From: Vanilla planifolia
Taxonomy: Eukaryota; Streptophyta; Magnoliopsida; Asparagales; Orchidaceae
Assembly: GCA_023846275.1 (NCBI GenBank)
Contig: CM043878.1
Span: 6,627,501-6,691,500, forward strand
Direction of reading: 5' to 3'
DNA: 64,000 bases
Made by a program: the position numbers and the translations under genes. The notes under the pieces were generated by a model. That model had not been told where the DNA came from, searched no databases, and saw nothing but the letters and a program-made list of their open reading frames with translations. Numbering within the stretch: position 1 is the stretch's first letter; the number at the start of each line of letters is the position of its first letter. Shown here in pieces: positions 25,440 to 37,242 of the stretch.

Positions 25440-28400
25440 TCATGCAAGAGCACCAGCGCAAGCCGTGACAGGTTCTACTCCCACCTTTTTCTTGCTGCTG
25501 TATTTCTTTGTAATGAACCTTCAAAACAAATTAAAAGAATAGTGTACATGGCGAAGCACATTTGCACCAAATTTAATTTTTCATGGATGTATGAGCTTTT
25601 AAAATTGATTGAAAAATAGCTTTTGAAAAAGGATTTCAAAGAAAACTTACATAAAAAAGTATTTGATGTCTTTCAACCAGGTTGGCAGAAACAAGGAACT
25701 CATACTTATCTCCAAGAATCAAGAGTTACTACATGCTATGTTCTAACATGCCTAAATACTAAATGCAATGCAGAAGGGGAGATTGCAGAACCTATGGTGA
25801 TCGCTTTTGGATTAATGGGTTAATTTCAATCTTAGTAAGTCGTTTATCAAAACCATTGTTCTTCTAGAAACTAGCCAGAATAAGCTACAGACATATGTTA
25901 CAAGAGCCACATCTGTAGGATGATGGGGAGACATACCATCTTGTATTATTCTACTCTGCACAATTGGTGGGCATAGTCCATTGCATTCGTAGTATTGTGC
26001 CAATGCCAATCCATTGCGTATGCTGGTTTGCTGTGCTCCCAATTTCGTGTGCTCACAATCCATTATACAAGTGCAGCACGTGAACAATGTCGTGCGATTT
26101 TGAATAAAACTGGGTGCATGGTCCGTTGCACTTGTCTTACTATGATGCATGAACGCACATGCCTTCTATTGCAGTGTGTGCTATACATACCATTGGCACC
26201 TCATGTGTAGCATGTGCTACTTCTCGATATGTGAAATAATTCTTGCCAATTTTCTTCAAGGAAACGTTATTCTTTTCTTCCAGATCTCCTCAATGCTAAA
26301 TTGTTCAATAAGTTATTAGACCTAAAACAAATTCCTTGATTATGTATTATTGTTACTTTCTCTCTCTATCTAAGAAAACATCCAAAAGACAATCTGTAAC
26401 TCCAACAAAATGATATAACAAAACTTGTCTAGTTTAATCCACCATGAATTTTCTAAGATTTAAAACCTACATCCCAGGTCAGGAAGAAAAGACCTACAAT
26501 GATGAAGCATTATAAACATCAATCTCTATCCATCCATTAATTAAGAACAAGCTCAACGCAACTATTACATACAAGTACAAAGAGAATTACTCTTATATTA
26601 GAAGTTTCCCGAAGTCCTAGACATTTAACATTCTAATCACATGTTTAAACAAGCTTTTATATTAATATATGTCAATTTAATTGTATATTGGATCAAATTT
26701 TAAACCATGGTTGATTTTCTTCCTTTAAAATGAACAATGAATGGTATTAATTTACACTAGTGCTAAGGATAAAGTTTTACCTGAAAAAATCCCTCCATAG
26801 CAATTCAAACATCAACCAGTTCACCCCTCCATCTCCTGAAACACCGCCATCTTTTTTAGTTGCAGCAGCAATTGTCCTGAGAAGTACAATCTTAGCTCCA
26901 ATTAGTAGCTTAGCATCAAAAAGTCATCATAATGATCATCTTTCAATTAAAAAATAATCCAAAGTTTGGAAACCTGATTGAGGAGAGAAAAAACTTGGGC
27001 ATTAATTTCTTAGTTTAACAATCATGCACTGCACAATATCTAGAATAAAAACAATAACATATGCCAGATAAACCCGTAAATTTATTAGCGTATGCACCAA
27101 CATGAGTGAATGTACCTATCAGCAGTCTTCTTCAGCTCCTGAAACATAAACCGTGGAGAGAGACATCCCATTGCCAACCAAGGCGAAATTTTACAAGAAA
27201 AATTAGCACCATAGATGCTCTCTTGAGCGCCATTATTCCTGCTTTTGTTTGGTTGGGCACAACATTCAGCTGCAAACTTTTTAAGCCTCTCCAATGCTTC
27301 GGTTTCACCACCAACAAGAGAAGTATTAATGGCCGGTTTTCCATCCTGCAGGCTATAAATTATTACTTCGCAAAATTTGTACTTGAAATACCTGTTTTCT
27401 TGTATTAAGACATCTCAAGCAGCAACGCATCTTATTTTAAGAACATATTAGTGGGAACAGGCAAGGAATTAGCCAGAATGTTGAGTTATTAACTAACAGT
27501 CAAACCTGAATCACTATCCAGAAACAATATTGAAGTCATTTTACAATAATTTTGTTTGGTTGTTAGGATAAACCAAATTCCAGCACTTAGGTTTCGTTTG
27601 GCATTCAACATACAAAAGCTTATTTTGAAACATGGTCAGACAAGTTTGTCTCATTACATTTTGAAACACACTTTTCAACCACTAAAAAAATAGGAAGAAT
27701 AAAAGCCAATTTTATCCCCCTAAAATAACATTTAAAGAATTTATTCAATTACTAATAAAACAAAGAATACTTTTGTCATTTAACACTGCCAATTATTGTA
27801 GATAACAGATGAACAAATATACAATGTTTTAAAAAATACAATATAACAACACTTTTTTAACCAATTTATTCATTAATCAACTTAACATTCAGAAACAACC
27901 ACAACAAACTAAACCTTAGAACTATTAAATGCTTATACTTGAGTTTGGGAAAAGAGCTTTTGAAGTTTAAAGAGGATAGTTTTTGTAAGTTGGATAAATT
28001 GTTATGTATAATGTTTTTATTAACTTTCTTGTGCAAGTGCTTAATCTGTTTCTACAAATTGGCACCCATCACAATAAGATACTTTCATCTCCTCCATCTA
28101 AACACCACCCTTTGCTTAGCTCCATTTGGAACCTCCAACCACTGATTGGCGTTTAAAGAAACTCCAATCATTGACAGAAAGCTTCAGCCCTCAATCCATA
28201 CTACTCAGAGCCATCAAATAAAACAAAACTGCTTTACCTTAGCCCTTTCCAAATTCTGACCACAACCAAGTCTTAAATGTCTTATATTCCACCATGATTT
28301 TTGCCTAAGCAAACTATCGGGCACCATCATCCTTCAAAAATCACCTGTTCTTGATGGTATCTATCTGCTTAATCCAGATGACACTGCTTCTATGATTCAT

Positions 28401-31400
28401 TTCTTGCTCAGTTGTCAACATTTCTAAAAAAATACAGCCAACACTCTGAGGGTTTCGAAACATCAACTTGGAGCAACTAAATCAACAAACTAATGTACAA
28501 TGTGATCAAAACTATCTCAATTTAATCATATGACCAACTTTATCACAATTAATATTCAAATCATCACTTCCAGAGGATAAAAATGTTTGGTTTTAACTGT
28601 GAACATGACATTTAAAATAATTTCATGTTTTGGTTAACAAATCACGTGACATCAAACAGATTTGATTCACCAAATCTTATTCATACTCCTAGTTTCAATT
28701 TTCAATGAAATGATAACAACACCAACATAAAATTAACATAAGCAATGATATTATGGTGAACATTGAATTTGATTGAAACCCAAAAACATTTACATCCTAG
28801 TACCTTGCACACGAAATGAAGTAATACAGGCGAGACATAAAGATGTCTTTTCCTGATCAAATGGAAGTTATTCTATTCTGAATGGTATAATCTAGTGGCT
28901 ATATCAATCACAGATATCATTCTTGATTAAACCTCATAATACAACATGCATGAAAAATATTTTTGCATGATAATATCTGCGAGGTGGAGTATGGAAGATG
29001 CAAGTTTTTGCTTGGATATGCTTGGTTGTGGTTTTGACCTGAACTGTTCTTTGATCTGAAAGAAATCCAAAACCTGTTGGGCGACCCATCAAAAATCAAG
29101 AATTTTAAATTGCAAATGTAAAATAATTTTACATCATATATTCAACAAGTTGCAGTGTTTAACATGAAAATGATGGCTTTTACATAATAGCTGTTGGGGG
29201 TGTCACTTAAGTATGCAACTCAACTTGGGCTTTATGGTGTTACTCCCTAACAAATGGTATCATTGTCAAGTTTGATTCAATTGAAATCAACTGCAACACT
29301 AGAGTTGATGATACAACAACATCAATGATATGACAAAGATGATGGCTATAGCTCAATAAAGTAGGCAATAGGAAACATAAGTAAATCTAATAGTTTTGAC
29401 AAAATAGACAAAGAGATGAGATGAATTGTGATGTTGCAACAAAGTGAAAGACCATAGTTCGACATAATCAAAGTCGATCGTTCAACAATGTTGATAGATG
29501 ATAAACACAACGGGAATGGTCCAACAAGGTTAAAGACAATAATTTGATAGAGTTAATGAGGTGACAAAGTTAATGTGATGCAATAGAACAGGCAAAGTAA
29601 CATGACATATAATATGTTAGAATTGATATAATACAACAGAACCAACGTGTTACGACATAGTTTATATGATGTGACAAACCAAAATGAGATTAAATAGATA
29701 TACTACAACAGAGCTGATATAACAACAATAGAATTAAATATACATGCATCTAAAACTTAAAATATAATTTTGGATGAAAGTGGATTCAATATAGAGTAGT
29801 TCTCTTGTAAATGAAAGATTTGTTGTGATACACATGAAAAATAATCTCACATTGAATATTCAACAAGTTATGGGCTTTGGGTTGATGGGTGTATCAATTG
29901 TGTATTAAGTCTAACTTGAATTCCTATCAAATAACACAACTTATTGAAATACACTCATGGATCAAGCTCAGTAATAATTAGCTTCACTTGACTAGCAAGG
30001 GATTGAAGTCTAGATGACACCCTCACCAATTGTCAACCACCTCATTAGCCTAAATTAATCAGCAGATATCGAAGAAGTCACTTAGTAATCCAAGAATTGA
30101 TGTATCCTTGGAAAGTTCTCATAAGATGCCTAATATCCCATCCTATTATTACTAAAAGTATACAAAAATAATGGAGATTATGGGCCATACCGCACATTCT
30201 ATAGCTATCTTTTTGAAAGTACCATGACATGCAAAAAAACTTACAACTCCTACTAAGATCTAAAGTATAAAGAAGAACTTCATCTACGAAGAAAGACGTC
30301 CTAGCCATTCTATGTATTCAACATCCATAGCAAACAATTTCCCAATATTATTGGTTCTCCTAAGATTCCTCCAAATAGCTTCCAGAAGTTGTCCACGATT
30401 ACAAGCTACCTTCATTTGCTCTCCAAGGCCTACTGTTAATATAAAGGCTCGAACCATGTCTCCTAGAAGCCCGTCTTTATATTCACAACATTTAATATAA
30501 TATTCGTTGCACCCTAGCCATGATTTTCCTTGTTCTAAGTAAAAAAGCTAATGTGTCATTCTTTACTTCTAAATACAATTCTAGGCCTTGTTAGCTTATT
30601 CTCTACTTTAGAGTACAAGTACATCCCTACAACATCTCTAAGTTTTCTTCAAAAAAATAATAGATATATAATTAAATATAGTAATAAAATGATTAGAATG
30701 TTTTATAAAACTTGGTTAAAAGTGCATAAATATACCTTTTTTTAATTTGCATGAAAAATCAATTATGATTTTGATTGTTGGGAATGATAGAAGGGATGTA
30801 ACTAAAATTTTCACATGACAAACCCATAAATAATTAGTTGACACTAGAAACAAAAGTAGTTTGATGTCTTCATCTTAAAAGAAATATTAAGATCAATGAA
30901 ACCTACAAGAGAATAACATTCATGAGATACAAAATCTTACAAGATAACATAGAAGAAAGACTAAAAAAATAATCACATCGATATAACTTTTAAGCAAATT
31001 AAAGTAAAAAAAATGCCACACAATATATTATTAGTTTAACTTCATGAAATGAGGAACTATTATTAAGGTAAATTATGCAAGGTTGAGCAATGATTGCTTT
31101 GGACTAAACATGTCCCATGAAAACTACAAATTCTCAATGCTTTAAACATTGTCATACCACAAACCAACAAGGAACTCAATGATGGGAAAAGGAACTGTTT
31201 CTATTCATTCCATTCACTAAGCCTACAAGAGTCATCCACCAGTCTTTCACGATTCTACCTAAAATTAACAAAGATTTGGGCTAGTAGACTTTAGAATTCA
31301 TGCTTCACTTAAAAATGTCTTTTAAGCTAATACAAGAGAGCTCCTTAATTTTTGTATGTAACTTTTGAATGGGCCTGCCTTCATTACCAAGAACCACCTC

Positions 31401-33341
31401 TAAGCCTTCATTCTTGGAATTGGCCCCCAAATTCTGAAAATATCCTACCTATAGATCTCTATAGATAAACTTAGTTGCACACATTTCTGAAACTACTTGA
31501 GAATCAGTAGTTTTTATATAGGATCATCATTTTTACCACCTAGGAAGAGTTAATGACATAAAAACATGGAATTACCAGCGAAACAAAAAATTACTCAATG
31601 TGACAAGGTTTTAACCTAGCCAATCACCTCCTAGCTTCATAAATGATTATCAAGTTTACCTGCCATTCCTCAACAAAATATCGTCGTTCAAGCCCAAGGC
31701 TTCCAAATGACTCTTAACACTTCCAAAGCAAACATAAATTCAAATAGCATCTTGTTGGTTGACAATTTAGGTACATCAAAAGAACACAAAGAAGTGAAGT
31801 ATAATTACTATCAACTTGAACAATAGATATATACACGGATGATAAAAAACAGATTAATCAAAGGTTGAAATAATAAGAAAAACAGAGTCTTCCAATGGCC
31901 ATAAAAAGCAAAAGAAAACCTTTTCTTAAGAAACTAAGGTTTGTTTGTACAAGAAATAAAAAGCTCATTTTTTGTTCTTTTAGGAAGTTATGCTAAATGA
32001 ATAGCGAAAAAATCCCCATTATTTACTTGCATGAATTGCCTTTACAAAAATATCTTTTAAAAATTCCTATAAAAAAGGAGCTTTTGAAACCACAAAATCC
32101 ATACTAAACAGATCTTGCCCCCACAAAAACATTTGCAATGAAATGCAACAATTGCATCCACAATATTAGTCTCATTAGCAGCCTCCAGTATATTATCCAA
32201 AAAAAATATAAAGCATGAAATAGAAAAGGAAGCAGGATGTTATTGTGATGATAATACTGCGTAGTGAAGCACACAAGGAACATTTTTGCAGAAAAAATGA
32301 TCTCGGGAAAACATAAAATGGAATAGTAGAGCAAACCTGAGAGATTGTGGGGGCAGGATTGAGACCCAAATCCATCAGTGTTGGAATTTCTCCAGGCTCA
32401 ACATCACCCCTCGAGGGAAGCCCCTTAATCGTCTCTGGTGCTTCAGTCGTCTTTCTTACCTTCAGACCCTGCATTCTGTCCCTAAATCCTCCATAATTGG
32501 AAGGCATTTGCTCCAGCTGGAAAGGCAAATCATCAATGTGGTACAAAGTGCTTCCCCAGAAATACTTCACCTCCACACCCTCTGCTTCCATGGCCTTCTC
32601 CACCCTCTCCTCAGTCCTCACCTCGTCATGCGACACCTCCTGGTGTGCATATACCGCATCAGCTCCGACAGCACGCGCCAGATCCACCAGAGTTGTCTCA
32701 GGTCTGCCAATCCGGACGACGAGGTCAGAACCACGTGCTCGCAGCGAGATGCGGAGGTCGGTGACAGACTGAAGGAGGAAAGCGGCGCGGTATGGGCCGG
32801 TCTTATCAAAACCGGAGGAGGACTTGCCATAGTCCCTGGGGTCAAAAAGGTACACTGGGAGAACGGAGAGAGACTCGTTGCTCGCGGTGGTAAGGGCTTC
32901 ATTGTCGTGGACCCGGAGGTCGCAGCGCAGCCACACGAGCGTGCAGCGACGGCCGGCAGCCCCCACAGAGGGATCAGCTGGGCTGCGGCGTAGAAAGGGA
33001 AAGGGTGAGGAGAGCACCGCAGGGGAAGAGAAGGACGGACGAAAAAAGCGAGGAGGGGTAGAGGAACCGACGGAAGTGAGGGAAAAAAAAGAGGGAGAGG
33101 AGATCTGAGAGGGGATCTTCAGGCGAGAGGGTAGAGCTGCGAGAGGCTGCGAGGACGAGGATGCCGCCGACGACGACGGCTTGGGAGACTGGAAGAAGAG
33201 GTTGGTAGAAAGTGAGAGGGAAAGGGCGGCCAACGGTGGCGAGGCTTTCAGCGGCAATTTTGTCTTTTCCTCGTGAAACTCTTCCTGCAGCTCGGTGGCG
33301 TCTACCGTTCCGTGAAGAAGAGTAGAAGGATCGACCTCCAT
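25440..33341 (-). CDS. PHR2: PHR2-like blue-light photoreceptor / photolyase-related protein
   Basis: A four-exon gene encoding 469 residues. Exons are 33341-32337, 27345-27116, 26876-26781 and 25518-25440 (stop TGA), all with GT-AG introns and matching phases. It belongs to the plant PHR2 branch of the photolyase/cryptochrome superfamily, close to CRY-DASH, with no settled biochemical role. Residues 1-130 are Ser/Pro-rich with few acidic residues after the first 30, like a plastid transit region. The photolyase N-terminal domain starts near 133 (TLVWLRCDLRVHDNEAL) and contains VYLFDPRDYGKSSSGFDKTG and KYFWGSTLYHIDDLPF. Exons 2-3 give GANFSCKISPWLAMGCLSPR and NWLMFELLWRDFFR, part of the FAD-domain region. 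The short tail KYSS...TACAGALA matches the PHR2 ending and is unlike CRY3, which runs on much further. Length fits the family (Arabidopsis about 447). Exon 1 is GC-rich; intron 1 spans 5 kb and holds transposon remains. Confidence 0.93.
27590..27915. mobile_element. Tourist/PIF-like MITE in PHR2 intron 1
   Basis: This 326-bp unit has inverted ends (GGTTTCGTTTGG on the left, CAAACTAAACC on the right) and is flanked by TTA on both sides (27587-27589 and 27916-27918). Short terminal inverted repeats with a TTA/TAA duplication are the mark of PIF/Harbinger-derived MITEs. It has no coding capacity. It sits about 245 bp into PHR2 intron 1. Confidence 0.55.
29117..29936 (+). mobile_element. TRIM-like miniature LTR element in PHR2 intron 1
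   Basis: Two short related terminal segments (about 29117-29252 and 29835-29936) both contain ATTCAACAAGTT and end in TAACA. Directly after the first comes AATGGTATCATTG, resembling the initiator-Met tRNA primer-binding site used by many plant LTR elements. About 580 bp of non-coding sequence with many GACAA/ACAACA words lies between. This suits a terminal-repeat retrotransposon in miniature. The two ends have diverged considerably, so it is old. No clean target duplication was found. Confidence 0.45.
30284..30547 (-). pseudogene. RNase H-like (RVT_3-type) coding fragment
   Basis: An open stretch of 87 codons, mostly without a Met start, lies inside PHR2 intron 1 on the gene's own strand. 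It reads GLLGDMVRAFILTVGLGEQ, then QLLEAIWRNLRRTNNIG and FAMDVEYIEWLG. The pattern (hydrophobic strand, Gly-rich turn, helix with E/A, then a strand with Asp and Glu) resembles the RNase H-like domain found at the end of many plant LINE polyproteins and in related plant genes. The match is by eye and weak, and no neighbouring reverse-transcriptase part was recognised. It is not a PHR2 exon, because PHR2 is complete without it. Confidence 0.35.
31938..32114. mobile_element. Possible small MITE in PHR2 intron 1
   Basis: GGTTTGTTTGTACAAG at the left is roughly inverted by CCATACTAAACAGATC at the right. Inner matching words (AAGCTC.../...GGAGCTTTT) would form a hairpin. The ends are imperfect and the flanking duplication is unclear, so this is a tentative call. 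Confidence 0.3.
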
Positions 33342-34060
33342 ATCTCGCTTTTCTGTGAAGCGCTGCAGAATCGACGATAAAGGAGCGGCTTTTGCCCAGC
33401 AACCAAAAAAAAAAAAAAAAAGGCTTTTTTAAAATTATGACAAAGGCCTCTGTGGGTTTAAATCAAAGTGGACATATGCAAAGAATAATTAAATATTTCT
33501 ATTAATTATTATGTATTTATATATGTTTGTGATCGTATTCAAAAATATTTTATGTTAAATATTTTGATAGCTTGAACAATGTATAAGAAATAAGTTTTTA
33601 TTTTATAATTTGTATATTTTATCATAAACTATTTTTAACACATTGGTTATACTTGTGATGTACTAGACAAGTTAACAAAGATTTTTTTACACACTATTAA
33701 CATGATTTTTTTTATTTAAATGATTTTTAATAAAAAAAATATTTTATTATTTCATTATCTATTAATCAATAATTGTAATTTGTTGTCAAATCTTGTGACA
33801 AAAAAATGGATTTCACAATTAAACAATGGTGATTTTATCAAAACTATTTTTTCATGTAAGATATAATTGATGAAAGCAAACTTATTTTATATGATATTTT
33901 TTTTTTGCCAATATAAAATGTTATTTTAGGAAAAAGAAATTGATTAAATGCAGTTACAAAAGGGTTTGTTGAACCTACCTACCGCCTTTCCTTACCTATA
34001 AACAATTTGGGTCCATTCCCTTACCTGCAGGTCAATAGCTTGTGTTTTTTTAAATTATAT
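33342..34060. other. PHR2 upstream region
   Basis: Holds the PHR2 promoter and 5' leader near 33342-33420, including a run of 16 A residues (a T-run on the gene's strand) at about 33405-33420. I do not see a clear TATA box. The rest is AT-rich spacer. Confidence 0.5.
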
Positions 34061-34179
34061 ATATATATATTTTAATAATCTTACCTAAAAGTTCATTTTT
34101 TTTAATTAACATTATGCTCATATATATATTTTAATAATCTTACCTAAAAGTTCATTTTTTTTAATTAACATTATGCTCA
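34061..34179 (+). repeat. 59-bp tandem duplication
   Basis: TTAATAATCTTACCTAAAAG occurs at 34072 and again at 34131. The following TTCATTTTTTTTAATTAACATTATGCTC is identical in both copies. The near-perfect match suggests a recent duplication. Confidence 0.9.
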
Positions 34180-34215
34180 TGCCAATAGAACTTTAATTAA
34201 AAACTTGTCACATTG

Positions 34216-34910
34216 TGTGACATCCCAATGACGTAAGTTAAAATATAATTTAACTAACCCTAAATTAAACATTTTGAACATAACTAAAATGATTATTAGG
34301 AAAAGATTATTATAAAAACATGACAAGAAACAGTCATGAAAAGATCGGGAAAAAATTATAAAAGGGGAGCTTATGAATGCTATGATGTTTTTGTGACAAA
34401 TAGGGGGAAATTTGGAAGCAATTCACGAGGGATTCTTGCGAGGATTTGTGGATTTAAGAGTTCTCAAGAGATAAATTAGAAAAATTCAAGAGTTGTCATG
34501 AACATTTCGAAGAGATTTTAGAAGAATCTTCTTTGAGCAACCTGAGGAAAGAGCAAGGTTCGACTACTATTAGAAGGGAAGAGAAGGAAAAAAAAATTAA
34601 GATTTAGGAAGTTTGTGAGGTTGTAAAAACAATAGATAGTGTGATATCCACATAGAAAAAATATAAATGATTTGTATGTATAGTGTGTAGTTGATTATTG
34701 TATGCTTTTAAATACAAAGTTTTTATGTAAAAAATTTAAATTTGTGTAGGTTAACTTACATCTTGATTAATACTTGTTGTATTAGATGATTGTTTATATA
34801 TATTAAGTGTTATTTACAAATTTTGGCATGACTAGTATGGCATTTAATTCATAATGGTTATTGTACTCATTAGATTGATGATTTCAGAAAGATTACATTT
34901 GAAAATAAAG
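34216..34910 (+). mobile_element. LTR remnant, Ty3/gypsy-like
   Basis: Begins TGTGACATCCCAATG, a start typical of plant gypsy LTRs, and has TATAAAAG at 34357-34364 followed by GGGGAGC and a GA-rich leader-like stretch. The far end could not be placed; the end given is approximate. No coding region is attached, and it is an old, broken copy. Confidence 0.4.
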
Positions 34911-35489
34911 GGGAAGAAAATTTCCCTTTTAATCATTACATCAAAAGGAATTAAATTTAAAGTAATGTTTAAAAAAGGGTTGGTGATGTAGTAATATTTT
35001 GTACATCCAATAAAAGATTTCACTTACAATATGAAAAAAAAGTTTTAGAATTAAGTAAAAAATATTATGATTAAATATGATTAAAGTTGATTAAATTAAT
35101 TTCTTAAAATATATTATTTATATATAAAAAAAATATTATTTAAACATGTCAATAACAAGAGCTCTAAAAAACGAATATAACGACATTGAGTTTGTAATTT
35201 TTTGATGAGTAATTAATTTATTATATTTTTTTAAAGATTTAAGATATATTTATAATTTCAAGAAATAGTTCAGGATAACTTTACAATTTTATAAATCCTA
35301 GCTTACATCAAAGTTGGTTTACAGAAAATAGATCTATAAATATAAAAATATCGATTGTGTTAGGATAAATTTATAATTTTCAAAATTTTGATATTAAAGA
35401 ATTAGTTGATTTTATGATATATTTGTAGTTTTTTTAATGTCAAAGGCGTTTATAAAAAATATGTTAGATATAAATACAAGTTTATGAAT

Positions 35490-35625
35490 TCATTTAGGTA
35501 TATGTACCGTATCTGTATAGTGACACCAAGCTTAGTGAATGTTATCACAGGATATGTACCATATCTGTATGACATTCATTTAGGTATATATACCATATCT
35601 GTCATAGCTACTGGATGACACTAGG
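35490..35625 (+). repeat. Imperfect short tandem repeat
   Basis: TATGTACCGTATCTGTAT, TATGTACCATATCTGTAT and TATATACCATATCTGT recur at intervals of roughly 40-60 bp, with GACACCAAGC/GACACTAGGC words between them. It is a degenerate array of about three units. Confidence 0.65.
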
Positions 35626-36159
35626 CCCAATTATTGTTATCTCGTGTATCAATCTTTGGATCAGATATTGACTTAATAAATTGGATAATGTTGGCTAGAT
35701 ATCATTTATCTATATGATTACCAAATATAGTGAGAAAAATAATTCAAAGAGAATTGAGCTCAATAATTATATAAATATTAGAAACTTGAAATAATAAAAA
35801 AAATTGATATTTATATTTCATTTGGTCTACTTTTTTGTACACATGATAATTAATATGATTGTGAATTTATACATGTGATTTATTATCATGACTTATAACA
35901 TGAATTTTATTTTTTTATCATACTTAACTATCTATTTTGATAAATTTTTTATATTTGATTATTTTATTAAATTTTTTTATTAAGGTATATAAGTCTGAAT
36001 AGTACTTACATATAATTCACGCATCAGGTCATGCATCCACTATATCAATGTTTAAAGATTTTGGTGTCATAGAAGAAGATAACATTTTTGAGATTTGAGA
36101 GTGGAAAACACTTTTATAAATTGGGTAATTGAAAGTATAATGAAACATTAGTTTGAGTT

Positions 36160-37085
36160 TTGTATTTATTTTTATATAACCTTAATTTAGACCATATTAT
36201 GTTGGTAAGTTATTTTGTGTTTTTGTTTTATTTAGTATTAAGGATTTTGTCACACTGTTAAGACTCTACCAAGAGTTTGATATCATCACTTGATATATTA
36301 ATTATCATCTTTAATTTTTTATTTGATTAAATAGATAGTTAGGTAGGGGCATGACAAACACACCCTAGAGAAATATGATGTGAGGCAGTGTCATATTAGT
36401 CTTTGGTATTGCATGTTATTAACATTATTGACTTTGATTTTGTATTTATTTTGGTCAATCATTTATTGGTTTTTATATAATTCAAATTTTAGTTATATTA
36501 ATATTATCTTTTATTTTGTCATACTTGATAAGATTGGAGTTTTTGTCTCACTGTCAATTTCTTAAGATTTTGTATTCTTTTCTATCAATATAATTGCACA
36601 TAAATTTTGATTTATCTATATTATTATGTATATAGTTAGGAGATATTCTGATAGCCTAACTTTATGCCATGGATGTATGGAGCTATTGATCCTATCCCTG
36701 TGCATCATATAAAGGTTGTTTTTGTTGTGATTAATCTATGAAAAACCTCAACTTATAATATGGTTTCTTTACCTATTTATATGAAAGATTGTTTTGAATA
36801 GTATGGCATGGCTTGAGTTTAAATCATACAATCTAAAAATCTTATGTCTCCTTCACTTATCTTGGTTTTATTTTTATTTTATTTTATTATTCTAGTATAG
36901 TCATTAGAAGTTATTCTACTTGATAATCTTACAAAATCTAGAAAGGAACTAACAAAAGATATGGTTCTATAAAATAGTTTGAGAAGTTTTATTAATTTTT
37001 TACTTTGTCAAAAGATTTTTTTATTCTTGAAATAACAATTCAATCCCTCTTTTGGTGTACCTCCATAGATCCAATATTTTGTGTT
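36160..37085 (+). mobile_element. Probable Ty1/copia LTR remnant
   Basis: The stretch ends with AACAATTCAATCCCTCTTTT and CATAGATCCAATATT, closely resembling the junction where plant copia LTRs end before the primer-binding site. Upstream are TTTTGTCATACTTGATAAG-type words common in such LTRs. The left boundary is uncertain. It has no coding region and is old. Confidence 0.35.
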
Positions 37086-37242
37086 ATCATAATTCATATG
37101 TTATTAGCATATAACACATTACATTTTATAGAAATAATAAACATCTCATTATAAATCATATATAGTCGAGTATCATGTTGATTAAAAAATAATAGCATTA
37201 GCATGTATAATAGTTATCCTTAAATTTGATTCATTTCATATC

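Noticed and set aside
32497-33108. Plus-strand frames of 76-161 codons over PHR2 exon 1
   Set aside because: They are antisense to a clearly conserved photolyase-like exon and arise from its GC-rich codon use.
25440-33341. CRY3 (full-length CRY-DASH) identity for the photolyase-like gene
   Set aside because: The protein stops with the short PHR2-type tail soon after RDFFRFITKKYSS, whereas CRY3 continues through the rest of the FAD domain.
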